A stretch of 64,000 bases of DNA, taken from NCBI GenBank assembly GCA_016712405.1, contig JADJRD010000003.1:114501-178500 (forward strand), given 5' to 3'. Shown here piece by piece: positions 37,017-46,688 of this stretch. Below the pieces are notes generated by a model that was given only the letters and a program-made list of their open reading frames with translations, had not been told where the DNA came from and searched no databases. The stretch comes from Cellvibrio sp. (GTDB lineage Bacteria; Pseudomonadota; Gammaproteobacteria; Pseudomonadales; Cellvibrionaceae). The translations under genes and the position numbers were made by a program. Position 1 is the stretch's first letter, and every line of letters starts with the position of its first letter.

Positions 37017-38417
37017 TCATTCATCATCCAATCCCAATTTCTGCAATCGGTATCGCAAGGAGCGAAAGGTAATGCCCAATTTTTTTGCGGTTAAGGTTTT
37101 ATTCCAGCGGGATTTTTCCAGCGCATTCATTAAAATAATTTTTTCAACTTGTTGTAAGTAATCATCAATCGATTCAAATGCGGAACATAAATCAGGATAA
37201 TTCACATCTTGATTCTGTTGAATGGGTTTTAAGCTGGAAAGGCTAGATCCGCTCGTTTTTTCGTTGAGATCATAATTTTGATTATTCAACAATAAATCAC
37301 TGGCATCGATACGATTGCTTTCGCAGAGAGTAAACGCACGTTCTAATATATTTTCTAATTCACGAACGTTACCGGGGAAGCGATAGCTTTCCAGTTTTTG
37401 TTTGGCATCTGACGTTAATTCCGGCTTTTTAGTACCTATGGAGGCGGCAATTTTTTGAAGTACATAATCGGCCAGTAACAAAATATCTTCGCGCCTTTCG
37501 CGCAGGGATGGAACAGCGAGTTGGATCACATTGAGGCGATAAAACAAATCCTGACGGAATCGTCCCTCTTTGACTTCAAGATCCAACGATTTATGAGTTG
37601 CACATAAAATACGGACATCAGTGGTGATTTCATCTGATGCACCAACAGGGCGAATGGATTTTTCCTGAATGGCGCGCAGAAGTTTGACTTGCATATCCAA
37701 GGGTAAATCGGCGACTTCGTCGAAAAATAAGGTGCCACCTTCTGCGGCTTGAAACAAACCGATTTTGTCTTGATGCGCCCCGGTGAAGCTCCCTTTTTTG
37801 TGCCCAAAAAATTCGCTTTCCATTAATTCGCGTGGAATGGCCCCACAGTTAACTGCAATAAAAGGTTTGCTGGCACGTGGTCCTAGTTCATGGATCGACC
37901 TTGCGACTAATTCTTTGCCTGACCCGGATTCGCCACTGATATAAATGGGCGCTTGTGAGCGCGATAGTTTGTGAATATTGCTAATTAATTCTTCAATAAT
38001 GGAGGATTGCCCAATAATCGCTGTGGTTTTGGGGGTGACAGGTTGGACGATTTGCGCCGTTTGAATAGCAGTAGTAACCAGTTTTCGTAAATGATTTAAA
38101 TCTACTGGTTTGGTCAAAAAATCAAATGCACCGGCTTTCATGGATTCAATTGCAGTATCAATGCTGCCATGAGCTGTGATGACGGCGACGGGTAAACCTG
38201 TGTATTGTTGTTGAATATGTTCAACCAACTCCAAACCATTGCCATCAGGCAATCGCATATCGGTCAAACAAAGCTGAAATTCTTGCTGGCGTAATTTTTC
38301 TTTGGCTTGCTGAATATTGGCGGCCGTCTCGGTGCTTAGCTGCATGCGACCAAGAGTGATTTCCAGTAATTCTCGAATATCCGGCTCGTCATCGACGATT
38401 AGTACACGTTTAGTCAT
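37017..38417 (-). CDS. pilR: Sigma-54-dependent response regulator PilR
   Basis: 466 residues in NtrC-type order: receiver domain (VDD at 8-10, phosphoacceptor Asp53 in LTDMRLPDGNG), AAA+ ATPase with Walker A GESGSGKE (about 162-169), the sigma-54 contact loop as GSFTGA, Walker B TLFFDEVADLP, and a C-terminal helix-turn-helix (WNKTLTAKKLGITFRSLRYRLQKLG). PilR is phosphorylated by PilS and activates sigma-54-dependent pilin transcription. It lies 43 bases after pilS and converges on the minor pilin operon it may help regulate. Confidence 0.93.
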   Translation of the reverse strand: MTKRVLIVDDEPDIRELLEITLGRMQLSTETAANIQQAKEKLRQQEFQLCLTDMRLPDGNGLELVEHIQQQYTGLPVAVITAHGSIDTAIESMKAGAFDFLTKPVDLNHLRKLVTTAIQTAQIVQPVTPKTTAIIGQSSIIEELISNIHKLSRSQAPIYISGESGSGKELVARSIHELGPRASKPFIAVNCGAIPRELMESEFFGHKKGSFTGAHQDKIGLFQAAEGGTLFFDEVADLPLDMQVKLLRAIQEKSIRPVGASDEITTDVRILCATHKSLDLEVKEGRFRQDLFYRLNVIQLAVPSLRERREDILLLADYVLQKIAASIGTKKPELTSDAKQKLESYRFPGNVRELENILERAFTLCESNRIDASDLLLNNQNYDLNEKTSGSSLSSLKPIQQNQDVNYPDLCSAFESIDDYLQQVEKIILMNALEKSRWNKTLTAKKLGITFRSLRYRLQKLGLDDE

Positions 38418-38460
38418 GGGTTAAACCATCCGGTTATGGTGTGAAGGATTGATCCGAATC

Positions 38461-40122
38461 TTATTGTAATTTATCAGGATGAGACAATTGTATATGAAAA
38501 CAACTTTCTCCATCCGCAGTAAATTGGTAATTAATAAAAGCCTGATTAGCTTCACATAGTTCCTTGCAGATGTAGAGCCCGAGTCCTGAACCGGTATTTT
38601 CGGTAGTAAAAAAAGGTTCGAACAGGTGCTCTGCAATATCTTTGGCGATGCCAGTTCCGAAATCAATGACACGAATATAGGGTTGTTGTTGAAAGTTATC
38701 GGTGCCGGTTTCGATGCGCAGAGCGGGTTTGCCGTCTTGGTGAAGAGTGTAACGCAATCCGTTATCACACAAATTAGTTAATACCTGTTGTAGTTGGCTG
38801 GGGTCAAATTTTGCGATCAAGCTATCTCGTGAATGATCATCAAAGTCGCCCGTGAATTGTGAAATACCAATATTTTTTTCCATGAGTTCAATAGAAACAC
38901 TGTTTCCATTCTTGATGCTGGTTTTATATTCCTGAATAAAATGTGGTAACCATTTTAATAAATCTACCTTTTCAGGTTGTGAGGCTCGTCGACGAGAGAG
39001 TTGTAAAATGTTTTCGATAATAGAGTTCACGCGTTTGCCATGGTTTTGAATAATCTCCAGCAAGCGATGATCGCTTTCATCCAATCGTGCTGATTCCGAT
39101 AATAATTGACTGGCATGACTGATGGCACCAAGAGGGTTACGAATTTCATGCGCGATACTGGCTGTCAGTCTTCCGAGAGAAGCTAATTTCAATTGCTGTG
39201 CTTGTTGGTGCAGTGCACGCACATCCTCCAAAAAAACTAATAGGTCTTCACTGTTGCCGGGTTCCAGTTGTGCAAAATTGACTTTGATTTCGGATGTGAT
39301 GTGTTTGGGTAGACTAAGTAGCGGAGTGTGATCAGCAAGACCTTCCTTCCAGGATTTCCATTTGTCATAAAGTTCAGGTAACTGGGATAGGTGCTGAAGA
39401 TCATTCTGTTGATCAGGTAAATCCAATAATCGTTTTGCTGCTTTATTGTAGAGCTCAATATCTTGCTGATTATTTAACACCATAATGCCAGTACGCATGC
39501 GCTCCAGAATTAATTGGGCCGTACGTTGAAGGTGAGCGATGTGTTCGGCTTGGGTTAAAGCGGCAGCGTCGGATTTCCGTAATTTTTCCGAAAAATAAAA
39601 AAATGAAATCGCGGTAATAAAGGATAATGTGCCTAGCAGTGCAGAAGAAAAAAGCGATCGATCATCAGTGCCTAGAAAAAAATAACGGTAGAGGCCTTCG
39701 CTGATAATAACCACTGTGTTGATGGCGGCCAAAAATATCACCGTGCGCTCTCGCAGCATCATGCCGCCAGCAGCGATAGGGATTAATAACAGATAACCCA
39801 TGCCTGATAAGGGGCCGCCACTAAGATGCATCAGTGCGCTGATAATAGCGACATCGATAGTTAAGGAAACAAAAGGCAGCTTTTGAGTATTAAATAAATT
39901 ATTTTTAGCGGCTAAAAATAATGTCAGTAGATTAATAAAAGCGTAAAAAATACAAGTGTAGTAAAACACTTGAGACTCTTGTTTGTTAAATAATTTGGGT
40001 GAAAAGTCTAATTGTAATAATAAAAATAAAACGCCAACTAATGCCAAACGATAATAGGTGTAAACCCGCATTAATTTTTGCGGGTTATAGAGTTTGGCGT
40101 AGCTGCTAATGTGTGTAGGCAT
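38461..40122 (-). CDS. pilS: Sensor histidine kinase PilS
   Basis: 553 residues. About six N-terminal membrane segments (to about residue 180) are followed by a PAS-like region (MRTGIMVLNNQQDIELYNKAA), the dimerisation/phosphoacceptor box ASIAHEIRNPLGAISHASQLL, and the ATPase boxes LTNLCDNGLRYT, DFGTGI and TTENTGSGLGLYICKEL. This is the PilS layout: it senses pilin in the inner membrane and controls PilR. The gene is transcribed away from nadE and directly upstream of pilR. Confidence 0.92.
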   Translation of the reverse strand: MPTHISSYAKLYNPQKLMRVYTYYRLALVGVLFLLLQLDFSPKLFNKQESQVFYYTCIFYAFINLLTLFLAAKNNLFNTQKLPFVSLTIDVAIISALMHLSGGPLSGMGYLLLIPIAAGGMMLRERTVIFLAAINTVVIISEGLYRYFFLGTDDRSLFSSALLGTLSFITAISFFYFSEKLRKSDAAALTQAEHIAHLQRTAQLILERMRTGIMVLNNQQDIELYNKAAKRLLDLPDQQNDLQHLSQLPELYDKWKSWKEGLADHTPLLSLPKHITSEIKVNFAQLEPGNSEDLLVFLEDVRALHQQAQQLKLASLGRLTASIAHEIRNPLGAISHASQLLSESARLDESDHRLLEIIQNHGKRVNSIIENILQLSRRRASQPEKVDLLKWLPHFIQEYKTSIKNGNSVSIELMEKNIGISQFTGDFDDHSRDSLIAKFDPSQLQQVLTNLCDNGLRYTLHQDGKPALRIETGTDNFQQQPYIRVIDFGTGIAKDIAEHLFEPFFTTENTGSGLGLYICKELCEANQAFINYQFTADGESCFHIQLSHPDKLQ

Positions 40123-40216
40123 AGTTTATTTTTTGAAGTTGTAAATTTTACTTGGCGATACCGCAAACTTTCATGACAATATCCACCATTGCGCTTTTGG
40201 ATTATACGGGAATCTT

Positions 40217-41833
40217 ATGTCATCGCTTCGAATTAGTATTGTTCAGCTTAATACCTTGGTAGGGGATATTCCCGGAAATACCCAAAAAATACTGCAAATG
40301 GCCCGTGAAGCGGTGATACAAAAAGCCGATTTGGCGGTTTTCCCTGAATTATGTCTCACCGGGTATCCCCCAGAGGACTTGCTGCTTCGTTCCAGTTTGG
40401 ATAAGCGCATAGCCGATGCCCTGGGGATTTTAATGGCCGCGAATTTACCTCTCGCTCTTGTGGTGGGTTATCCGAAGCGTGTTAATGGCCAGTTGTTCAA
40501 TATGGCGGGCGTGATACAACAAGGAAAGCTTGTTGCCGAATACGCCAAACAATGTTTGCCCAATTATCAGGTGTTTGATGAAAAACGTTATTTCACTGCT
40601 GGCGAACAAGCGGTAATTCTTAATCACAAAGGCATCAATATCGGTTTATGTATTTGTGAGGACATCTGGTTTCCAGAGCCTGCAGCCAAAGCAAAAATGG
40701 CGGGAGCTGAGTTAATTATTAATTTGAATGCATCGCCCTATCATCAACATAAACAATCAGAGCGCGAATCAGTAGTCATCGCACGCGCGCAAGAAAATCA
40801 GCTGCCGATTATCTATGTCAATGCAATAGGTGGCCAAGACGAATTGGTGTTTGATGGTGGATCCCATGCCGTAGATGCAAAAGGCAATATTCTCTTTCGT
40901 GCGGAATCGTTCACCGAATCACTCTCGACAATAGATATTGCTGTTCATCTCAACAATCCAACCAATCCAATTGCAAAGATCAACAACAATTTGGCTGATG
41001 TCTATCAAGCATTGGTTTTAGGTGTTCGTGACTATGTACAAAAAAATCGGTTCAAAGGTGTGGTGTTGGGTCTATCCGGCGGTATTGATTCCGCATTGAC
41101 ACTGGCAATTGCGGTAGATGCACTGGGTGCCGACAAAGTCGAAGCGGTGATGATGCCCTTTCGCTACACATCCGACCTGAGTAAAACGGACGCAGCAGAA
41201 CAGGCGCAGCGTATGGGTGTGAAATATTCATCGATTAGCATTGAGCCTATGTACGATGCATTTATGGTCGCATTGAGTGAAGAGTTTGCAGGATTAAAAC
41301 GCGATACCACTGAAGAAAATTTACAGGCACGTTGTCGTGGTGTATTGCTCATGGCGATCTCGAATAAAAAAGGCTACATGGTGTTAACTACTGGCAATAA
41401 AAGCGAAATGGCGGTGGGTTATTCCACACTTTACGGCGACATGGCGGGCGGTTTCGATGTATTAAAAGATGTGTTTAAAACACAAGTGTTTGCCTTGGCG
41501 CGTTATCGAAATACGATTAGCAACGTCATTCCTGAAACGGTGATTACTCGTCCCCCATCAGCCGAATTAGCGCCTGATCAGAAAGACGAAGACAGCCTTC
41601 CTCCCTACGATATCCTTGACCAAATCCTTGCGCTCTATGTCGAGCAAGACCAAAGTGCGGAGGCAATAATCGCCAAAGGCTTTAATCGCGAACAGGTTGA
41701 ACGTGTGATTCGCTTGGTCGATGTCAATGAATACAAGAGACGACAAGCTCCTGTGGGCATTCGCATCAGCCAGCGTGGGTTCGGTCGTGACAGGCGTTAC
41801 CCGATTACGAATGGGTGGAAGATGGGGGAGTGA
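40217..41833 (+). CDS. nadE: Glutamine-dependent NAD+ synthase
   Basis: 538 residues, two domains. The N-terminal nitrilase-type glutaminase has the Glu (VFPELCLTGYPPEDLL), a Lys and the catalytic Cys in GLCICEDIWFPEPAA. The C-terminal ammonia-dependent synthase has the PP-loop LSGGIDSAL (about 288-296) and TGNKSEMAVGYSTLYGDMAGG. It converts nicotinic acid adenine dinucleotide to NAD+. It stands alone, divergent from pilS, and is followed by two GC-rich inverted-repeat elements. Confidence 0.95.
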   Translation: MSSLRISIVQLNTLVGDIPGNTQKILQMAREAVIQKADLAVFPELCLTGYPPEDLLLRSSLDKRIADALGILMAANLPLALVVGYPKRVNGQLFNMAGVIQQGKLVAEYAKQCLPNYQVFDEKRYFTAGEQAVILNHKGINIGLCICEDIWFPEPAAKAKMAGAELIINLNASPYHQHKQSERESVVIARAQENQLPIIYVNAIGGQDELVFDGGSHAVDAKGNILFRAESFTESLSTIDIAVHLNNPTNPIAKINNNLADVYQALVLGVRDYVQKNRFKGVVLGLSGGIDSALTLAIAVDALGADKVEAVMMPFRYTSDLSKTDAAEQAQRMGVKYSSISIEPMYDAFMVALSEEFAGLKRDTTEENLQARCRGVLLMAISNKKGYMVLTTGNKSEMAVGYSTLYGDMAGGFDVLKDVFKTQVFALARYRNTISNVIPETVITRPPSAELAPDQKDEDSLPPYDILDQILALYVEQDQSAEAIIAKGFNREQVERVIRLVDVNEYKRRQAPVGIRISQRGFGRDRRYPITNGWKMGE

Positions 41834-41861
41834 AAAAGCCCCTATGTTGCGCACCCCTAAA

Positions 41862-42012
41862 AAGCGACCACCCCGCCCCTTTTGGGGCACCCCTCCGGAG
41901 GAGGGGAATGGTGTGAGATTGTGCAAGTTAGACAGTAATATTTAAAATTCGGCACCACCCAAAATTCCCCTCCTTCGGAGGGGTGCCCGCAAAGCGGGTG
42001 GGGTGGTCGCTT
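41862..42012. repeat. MITE-like element, copy 1 (family B)
   Basis: A 151-base element with long imperfect terminal inverted repeats of about 46 bases. The left end begins AAGCGACCACCCCGCCCC, and the right end reads its complement (GGGTGGGGTGGTCGCTT). Each arm also holds a short hairpin (GGGGCACCCCTCC type) and ends in GGGGAAT/ATTCCCC around a core of about 55 bases. It encodes nothing and lies in the nadE-ABC intergenic region. Confidence 0.8.
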
Positions 42013-42122
42013 GTATTGTTTTTTCAATCCATCACTTGCCAATTTGCCTTTTGTGTATTAGTGTATTGATACAGTAAAAATTATGGTCGTTCATCAATAC
42101 AACGTGCTGTTATTTTTGTGAT

Positions 42123-42267
42123 TGACCACCCCACCCGCTAAGCGGGCACCCCTCCGAGGGAGGGGAATTGGCAAGATTGTGCTGGTTGGAAGGTAAAAAA
42201 TTTAAAATTTGGCAGCTGCCTAAAATTCCCCTCCCTTCGGAGGGGTGCCCGAAGGGAGGGGTGGTCA
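42123..42267. repeat. MITE-like element, copy 2 (family B)
   Basis: A 145-base relative of the element at 41862, with ends TGACCACCCCACCC and GGGGTGGTCA and the same inner CACCCCTCCGAGGGAGGGG / CCCTCCCTTCGGAGGGG arms. The cores of the two copies share GATTGTGC and AAATT tracts. The gap of 110 bases between the copies is AT rich and noncoding. Together they fill most of the 470-base gap before the ABC operon. Confidence 0.8.
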
Positions 42268-42305
42268 GTTAGAAAAGTAAGTCGCTTTTAAAGAGGAATT
42301 TCATT

Positions 42306-43190
42306 GTGAACAAATCTGATTTTATTGTTGATGTTACGCAACTTCAGCGAAAAGCCGGTCTAGTGACCATTCTCAAAGGTATTGATGCCAAAGTGCAGCC
42401 GGGTAATGTTATTGCCTTGCTCGGAAAAAATGGTGCAGGCAAAACCACATTGTTGGAAACCTTGTTAGGTTTTGCTTTTCCATCGCATGGAAGTGTTTCG
42501 CTTTGGTGAGTTGATGCAACCCATATTCGCGATGAACAAAAACAAAAAATCGGATTTGTTCCACAACAGGATGAATTGCTTTTGACCATGACGGGCAAAG
42601 AGCAAGTCGAACTGTTTCGTGGCTTTCGCCCCACATGGAATCAAACATTGGTCGAGAAATTAATTCTTGAATGGATGATTCCAATGGATATTCGTGTCAA
42701 CAAAATGTCTGTCGGCCAACGACAAAAATTATCTATATTGCTCGCTATGGCGCATGAACCGCAATTGTTGGTATTGGATGAGCCTGTGGCAAGCCTTGAT
42801 CCGATTGCGCGCCGACAGTTTTTGCAACAAATTATTGAGATTGCGTCCGATGAAAATCGTGCAGTGATTTTTTCAACTCATATCGTCACTGACGTAGAGC
42901 GAGTCGCAAATCAAGTGTGGATGTTGCGCGATGGTGTGATGGATTATCAGGGTGATCTTGATAGCCTGAAAGAATCCATAGTACGTATCACTTTTCCACG
43001 GGCTGCTTATACCAATGAATTTGTATCGCAATTACATGAAGTCATCAAAAAGAAAGAAGATAATCTACACATTCAGCTCACGATAAAAAATTGGAATGCG
43101 GATGTGGAATCTAGAGTCTCCCAGCTGGTACCTGACGCGAATATCGAATATTTAAGTCTGGAAGATATTTTTCTGGAGATGAATACATGA
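42306..43190 (+). pseudogene. ABC transporter ATP-binding protein with an in-frame TGA
   Basis: GTG start with AGAGGAA. The frame encodes an ABC ATPase: Walker A GKNGAGKTT, then SHGSVSLW, a TGA at 42507-42509, and, in the same frame, VDATHIRDEQKQKIGFVPQQ, the signature MSVGQRQKLS, Walker B LLVLDEPVASLD and switch His (FSTHI). Without the TGA it would be 294 residues, a normal length. A single substitution (for example from GGA) explains it. An internal start near 42576 would lack Walker A. It is the first gene of a YtrA-type operon: ATPase, permease, GntR regulator (4-base overlap with the permease gene). Confidence 0.85.
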
Positions 43191-44632
43191 GTGTGATGAA
43201 TATAAGAGCCTATTGGCCGCTCATTAAGAGTGTGATTGTGCCGGTAGGCATAATGAAAGCCATACTCATGACCATAGTAGTCTGCTACGCATTGATCCTC
43301 ATTGTTGGATATTTTTGGAAAGGACACTGGGGTGGTGCGCTGCCTTTGTTATCAGTTTTAGCATTTTTCTATGTTTTTATTATGATTGTTTTATTGCCAG
43401 CACAGGCGCTCACGGCGGTTAGTAGTAAATCACTGAGGTATTTAACTGATTTTAGAAAATTCTATTTTGTAATTGCCTTCTTATTAGCTTTGGCATTTCC
43501 GTTAATGATGATTTTTTTTGAATGGGTAACCACTGATTCAACAAAAGATATTTGTGCAGAAGGGTTTTGTGCGGCGTTCAATGCAACTGAGGCATTTAAT
43601 GGTGTTAATAAGTTAATTCATCTCGGGTTACAAGTATGGTTGTTATCAACCGGTATTTTGGCGGTTTTGTTTTACGCCACTTATAGGCTGCCTATTTTAT
43701 TGGCGCTAAATTTTATGATCTTTGTATTCCTGAAGCCAATATTCCAGCAGTTATCCCAATTAGGGTTTCTGCAATTGGGTGTTGCGGTAACCTTGCTTTG
43801 GTTTGTGTTTGGGTTTTGGTGGCTAAGATTAAAACCGCAAAAATATATTATGAATAACCATGGAATGAGTATAGAGCAGATGATGTCGGCGGGAACTACG
43901 GCCAATCCGTCTGTAAATCCACATTTTTTTGTCTTGGCAAATTTTTTAACTGCAGGTGTGAAGTCTGGCAGTCTTTTAGGGACAAGATTGTTGGGTTCGC
44001 CCGATGGAAAGGCTATGGTGATTCCCGTTTGGATATACATATTTGTTATAGGTTTGTTGTACTTTTTGTTTATGAAGTGGTTAGCCGGCGATAATTTTGA
44101 AAATGTTGATTTTGTTTGTATCTATTCGAGCTTATTGCTTCTATATATTGGCGCGACAACTAGTTTGACTGCTCTTTGCCGAAATATAAAATATTTATGG
44201 TTGCTTTATCCGGGGACGCGCACACAGATGTTTTTGTTCGTAGAGAAAAAGAGTTTGCTGTATGCCGCGACATTAATATCAATTGCTCCAGTATTTTCTA
44301 TTGTTTTTTATCAGTTGGCTGATGCTGATATTCTGGGAGTTGCCACCTTTGGTGGAATAATGTTGTCATCGCTGCTATTTGTTGCGCTGGTTTTTTATAT
44401 TTCTCTTATGGTTTATACGCGAGATAAAGATAGTAAGTTAGGTTTTGGTGGTTGGCAGGTTGTTAGTGGGATGGTTGGCTTATCGTTGATTGCTCTAATT
44501 TGTAATTTTTGGATAAATGGTGATTATATGCCTGCCTTGCTTGTTGATTCGGTTGTGTTGGTGATTCTGTTGATCTTGCGTCATCAACTCATCAAAAAAT
44601 GGCAAACGATTAATTTCGTCCGGGTGGGTTAA
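43187..44632 (+). CDS. Integral membrane protein, ABC permease partner
   Basis: 481 residues with about 10-12 hydrophobic segments and no soluble domain. It overlaps the ATPase gene by 4 bases and the GntR gene by one, so it is almost certainly the permease subunit of that ABC system. In YtrA-regulated operons such exporters respond to cell-wall-active compounds, but the substrate here cannot be read. The family is not one I can name precisely. Confidence 0.7.
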   Translation: MSVMNIRAYWPLIKSVIVPVGIMKAILMTIVVCYALILIVGYFWKGHWGGALPLLSVLAFFYVFIMIVLLPAQALTAVSSKSLRYLTDFRKFYFVIAFLLALAFPLMMIFFEWVTTDSTKDICAEGFCAAFNATEAFNGVNKLIHLGLQVWLLSTGILAVLFYATYRLPILLALNFMIFVFLKPIFQQLSQLGFLQLGVAVTLLWFVFGFWWLRLKPQKYIMNNHGMSIEQMMSAGTTANPSVNPHFFVLANFLTAGVKSGSLLGTRLLGSPDGKAMVIPVWIYIFVIGLLYFLFMKWLAGDNFENVDFVCIYSSLLLLYIGATTSLTALCRNIKYLWLLYPGTRTQMFLFVEKKSLLYAATLISIAPVFSIVFYQLADADILGVATFGGIMLSSLLFVALVFYISLMVYTRDKDSKLGFGGWQVVSGMVGLSLIALICNFWINGDYMPALLVDSVVLVILLILRHQLIKKWQTINFVRVG

Positions 44633-45012
44633 TGTTTATCCTCAATCCCCAATCCGGCATTCCTATTTATCGACAAGTTGTTGATCAAGTTCGGCGCATG
44701 GTGGCGAGCGGGCAATTAGTGTCGGGCAGTGAATTGCCATCCGTTCGTGAATTAGCTGTACAGCATGCAGTAAACCCTATGACGATTTCCAAAGCCTACG
44801 CCCTTTTAGAAAATGAAGGTTTATTAATTCGTCAACGCGGAAAACCAATGCAAGTTGCCGCTATTTCAAAAGAGGATTCAAAACAACAAAAACAGGATTT
44901 ATTAACGCCAGCGATTGAAAATTTATTGTTGGTGGCTAAGCAGTTAGATTTGGATATTGATGAATTGTTGTTGTTAATTAAAAAACATGTGAAAAATAAA
45001 AGGGAATCGTGA
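44632..45012 (+). CDS. GntR-family regulator, YtrA subfamily
   Basis: 126 residues: a winged helix (IPIYRQVVDQVRRMVASGQL, ELPSVRELAVQHAVNPMTISKAYALLENEGLL) followed by only about 50 residues, the short tail that defines the YtrA subfamily. These repressors control their own ABC operon. The gene overlaps the permease stop by one base (TAATG) and the next gene's start, so it is embedded in the operon; the operator may lie near the inverted repeats upstream of 42306. Confidence 0.88.
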   Translation: MFILNPQSGIPIYRQVVDQVRRMVASGQLVSGSELPSVRELAVQHAVNPMTISKAYALLENEGLLIRQRGKPMQVAAISKEDSKQQKQDLLTPAIENLLLVAKQLDLDIDELLLLIKKHVKNKRES

Positions 45013-46688
45013 TGAGAAAAATAAATGTTTATATTTTCAGGCTAGACCCCCTCCTAACCTCCCCCTTGCCAGGGGGAGGAACTAGCCCCCTCCCCTCGGT
45101 AACTGCTCCCTGCGTTACTCTACCTTCTGCATCCATGCAGTCGTGGCAAGGGGAGGGCTGGGGTGGGGTCAGGTTCTCGAAAATATTTTTTATTTTAGTG
45201 CTTGCCATGTCACTCACCGCCTGCAATCCCCAATCCAATAAAAATGAATCAACTGAAAATTCGATTTTAAAACCTTGCCCCGGATTTTCCGAAACGGGTT
45301 ACCCACCCCTGGTTGACGGTGCAGAGTGTGGTGAATTGTTGGTGAATGAAAATCCTGATAATCCACAAAGCAAAAAAATATCCTTAAATATTTTGCGTTT
45401 ACCGGCAATTAGTCCGGTAGCTGAAAAAGATCCCTTGTTTTTAATTCAAGGTGGGCCAGGCGGCTCATCAGTTGAAATGGCCAAACAAATTCATTATGTG
45501 TTTTGGGATGTGCGAAAAAATCGCGATTTGATTTTTGTCGATCAGCGCGGTACTGGAAAATCCAATCCATTAAAATGTAAAAAACCGCCCGAGGCAGTGA
45601 ATGATTGGAAAGAAATGCAGAAACGCGAGTGGATGGATACTGAAATACAGCGTTGCGCAGATGAATTTCGTGCATCATCCGCTTTCTATACTACGCCTTA
45701 TGCTGTTCGAGATTTGGATCTGGTCAGGCAGGCACTGGGTTATGAATCGATTAATCTCTGGGGCGGTTCATACGGAACACGTGTAGCGATGGAATATGCG
45801 CGTCAATTCCCAGCGAATTTGCGTTCAATGGTGTTGGATGGTGTTGCGCCAGTAGAATTGGCTCTGCCAGATTATTTTGCGCGAGATGCCATGCAATCGC
45901 TCACGAAAATTAACGAACACTGTTTGCAGGATGTTAATTGTGCGTTGCTCTATGGAAATATGCTGGAAAAAATTGCGGTCATTTTAAAAAGACTTGAGCG
46001 GGCGGAAAGTGAAGAAAAGCCCATTACTATTGAGTATCCTGATCCCCGGCATGATCAAACCAAAACCATGATATTGAATGCACGTGAATTTTCGATGTTA
46101 ATTTTTTCTGCATTATATTCACGTGATTTGGCTGCACTTCTTCCCAAAATTATCAGTGATGCTGAAAAAGAAGACTACCAACTGCTGGCCAGTTTGAATG
46201 ATTTGGCAACGAAAAGTTTTGCCAATCTGGAAATCAGTGATGCCATGCGTTATTCGGTCGTCTGTAATGAAGATAGATCCCTATCTACAAGCAGTGAATC
46301 ATCCGCAACATTTTTGGAATACAATTTTGTTGAAGAGATGGATAGAGTCTGTAGTCGCTGGCCAAAAACAGAATTAACTGCTGATTTCTATCATCCATTA
46401 AAAACCGATATTCCTGCATTGCTTTTGTCGGGCGGATTCGATCCTGTAACGCCTGTTTTTTGGGCAGAAAAAGTGAATAAAAAATTTGGTCATTCACTTT
46501 CTCTACAGGCACCCGGTGGTCATCATATTGTGTCTACCGAAGGTTGTGTTCCTCAGTTGATCGCTCAGTTTTATGAGCGGGCATCGACGAAAGACTTAAA
46601 AGTGGACTGTGTGCAGAACATTCTTCCCTTGCCAATGGATCTCGGCGCTAATCGTGAAAATAAAAAACAAGAAGGAGTCGAAAAATGA
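45009..46688 (+). CDS. TAP-like alpha/beta-hydrolase lipoprotein with an embedded repeat
   Basis: 559 residues in frame from GTG 45009 or ATG 45012. The hydrolase part has the oxyanion segment LIQGGPGGSS, QRGTGKS, the nucleophile in LWGGSYGTRVAMEY, and a C-terminal SGGFDPVTP and GGHHIV with Asp and His, as in tripeptidyl aminopeptidase-type hydrolases. Unusually, residues 12-54 are encoded by a palindromic repeat, and a lipoprotein signal (FSKIFFILVLAMSLTAC, lipid Cys at about 72) lies after it. A leader of about 55 residues before a signal peptide is abnormal; real initiation may be inside or after the repeat (for example ATG 45135). It overlaps the GntR gene and, at its end, natA (ATGA). 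Confidence 0.75.
   Translation: MMRKINVYIFRLDPLLTSPLPGGGTSPLPSVTAPCVTLPSASMQSWQGEGWGGVRFSKIFFILVLAMSLTACNPQSNKNESTENSILKPCPGFSETGYPPLVDGAECGELLVNENPDNPQSKKISLNILRLPAISPVAEKDPLFLIQGGPGGSSVEMAKQIHYVFWDVRKNRDLIFVDQRGTGKSNPLKCKKPPEAVNDWKEMQKREWMDTEIQRCADEFRASSAFYTTPYAVRDLDLVRQALGYESINLWGGSYGTRVAMEYARQFPANLRSMVLDGVAPVELALPDYFARDAMQSLTKINEHCLQDVNCALLYGNMLEKIAVILKRLERAESEEKPITIEYPDPRHDQTKTMILNAREFSMLIFSALYSRDLAALLPKIISDAEKEDYQLLASLNDLATKSFANLEISDAMRYSVVCNEDRSLSTSSESSATFLEYNFVEEMDRVCSRWPKTELTADFYHPLKTDIPALLLSGGFDPVTPVFWAEKVNKKFGHSLSLQAPGGHHIVSTEGCVPQLIAQFYERASTKDLKVDCVQNILPLPMDLGANRENKKQEGVEK
45044..45170. repeat. GC-rich palindromic repeat (family A) inside a coding frame
   Basis: Ends AGACCCCCTCCTAACCTCC and GGGCTGGGGTGGGGTC with inner arms CCTTGCCAGGGGGAGG and CAAGGGGAGGG. 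Compared with the copy at 11193, about 45 extra bases (45098-45147) separate the second and last arms. The whole element is open in the reading frame of the hydrolase gene. Confidence 0.75.

Noticed and set aside
37017..38417. GSFTGA instead of GAFTGA in PilR as a functional defect
   Set aside because: As far as I recall, Ser at this place occurs in other PilR proteins, so it is not evidence of lost sigma-54 contact.
41857..42270. Direct and inverted GC-rich repeats as a CRISPR array
   Set aside because: There are only two copies, with long inverted ends, no regular spacers and no cas genes.
42507..42509. TGA in the ABC ATPase as a selenocysteine codon
   Set aside because: The position is not a redox site in ABC ATPases and no selenocysteine insertion element or selenoprotein gene was seen nearby; a point mutation is simpler.
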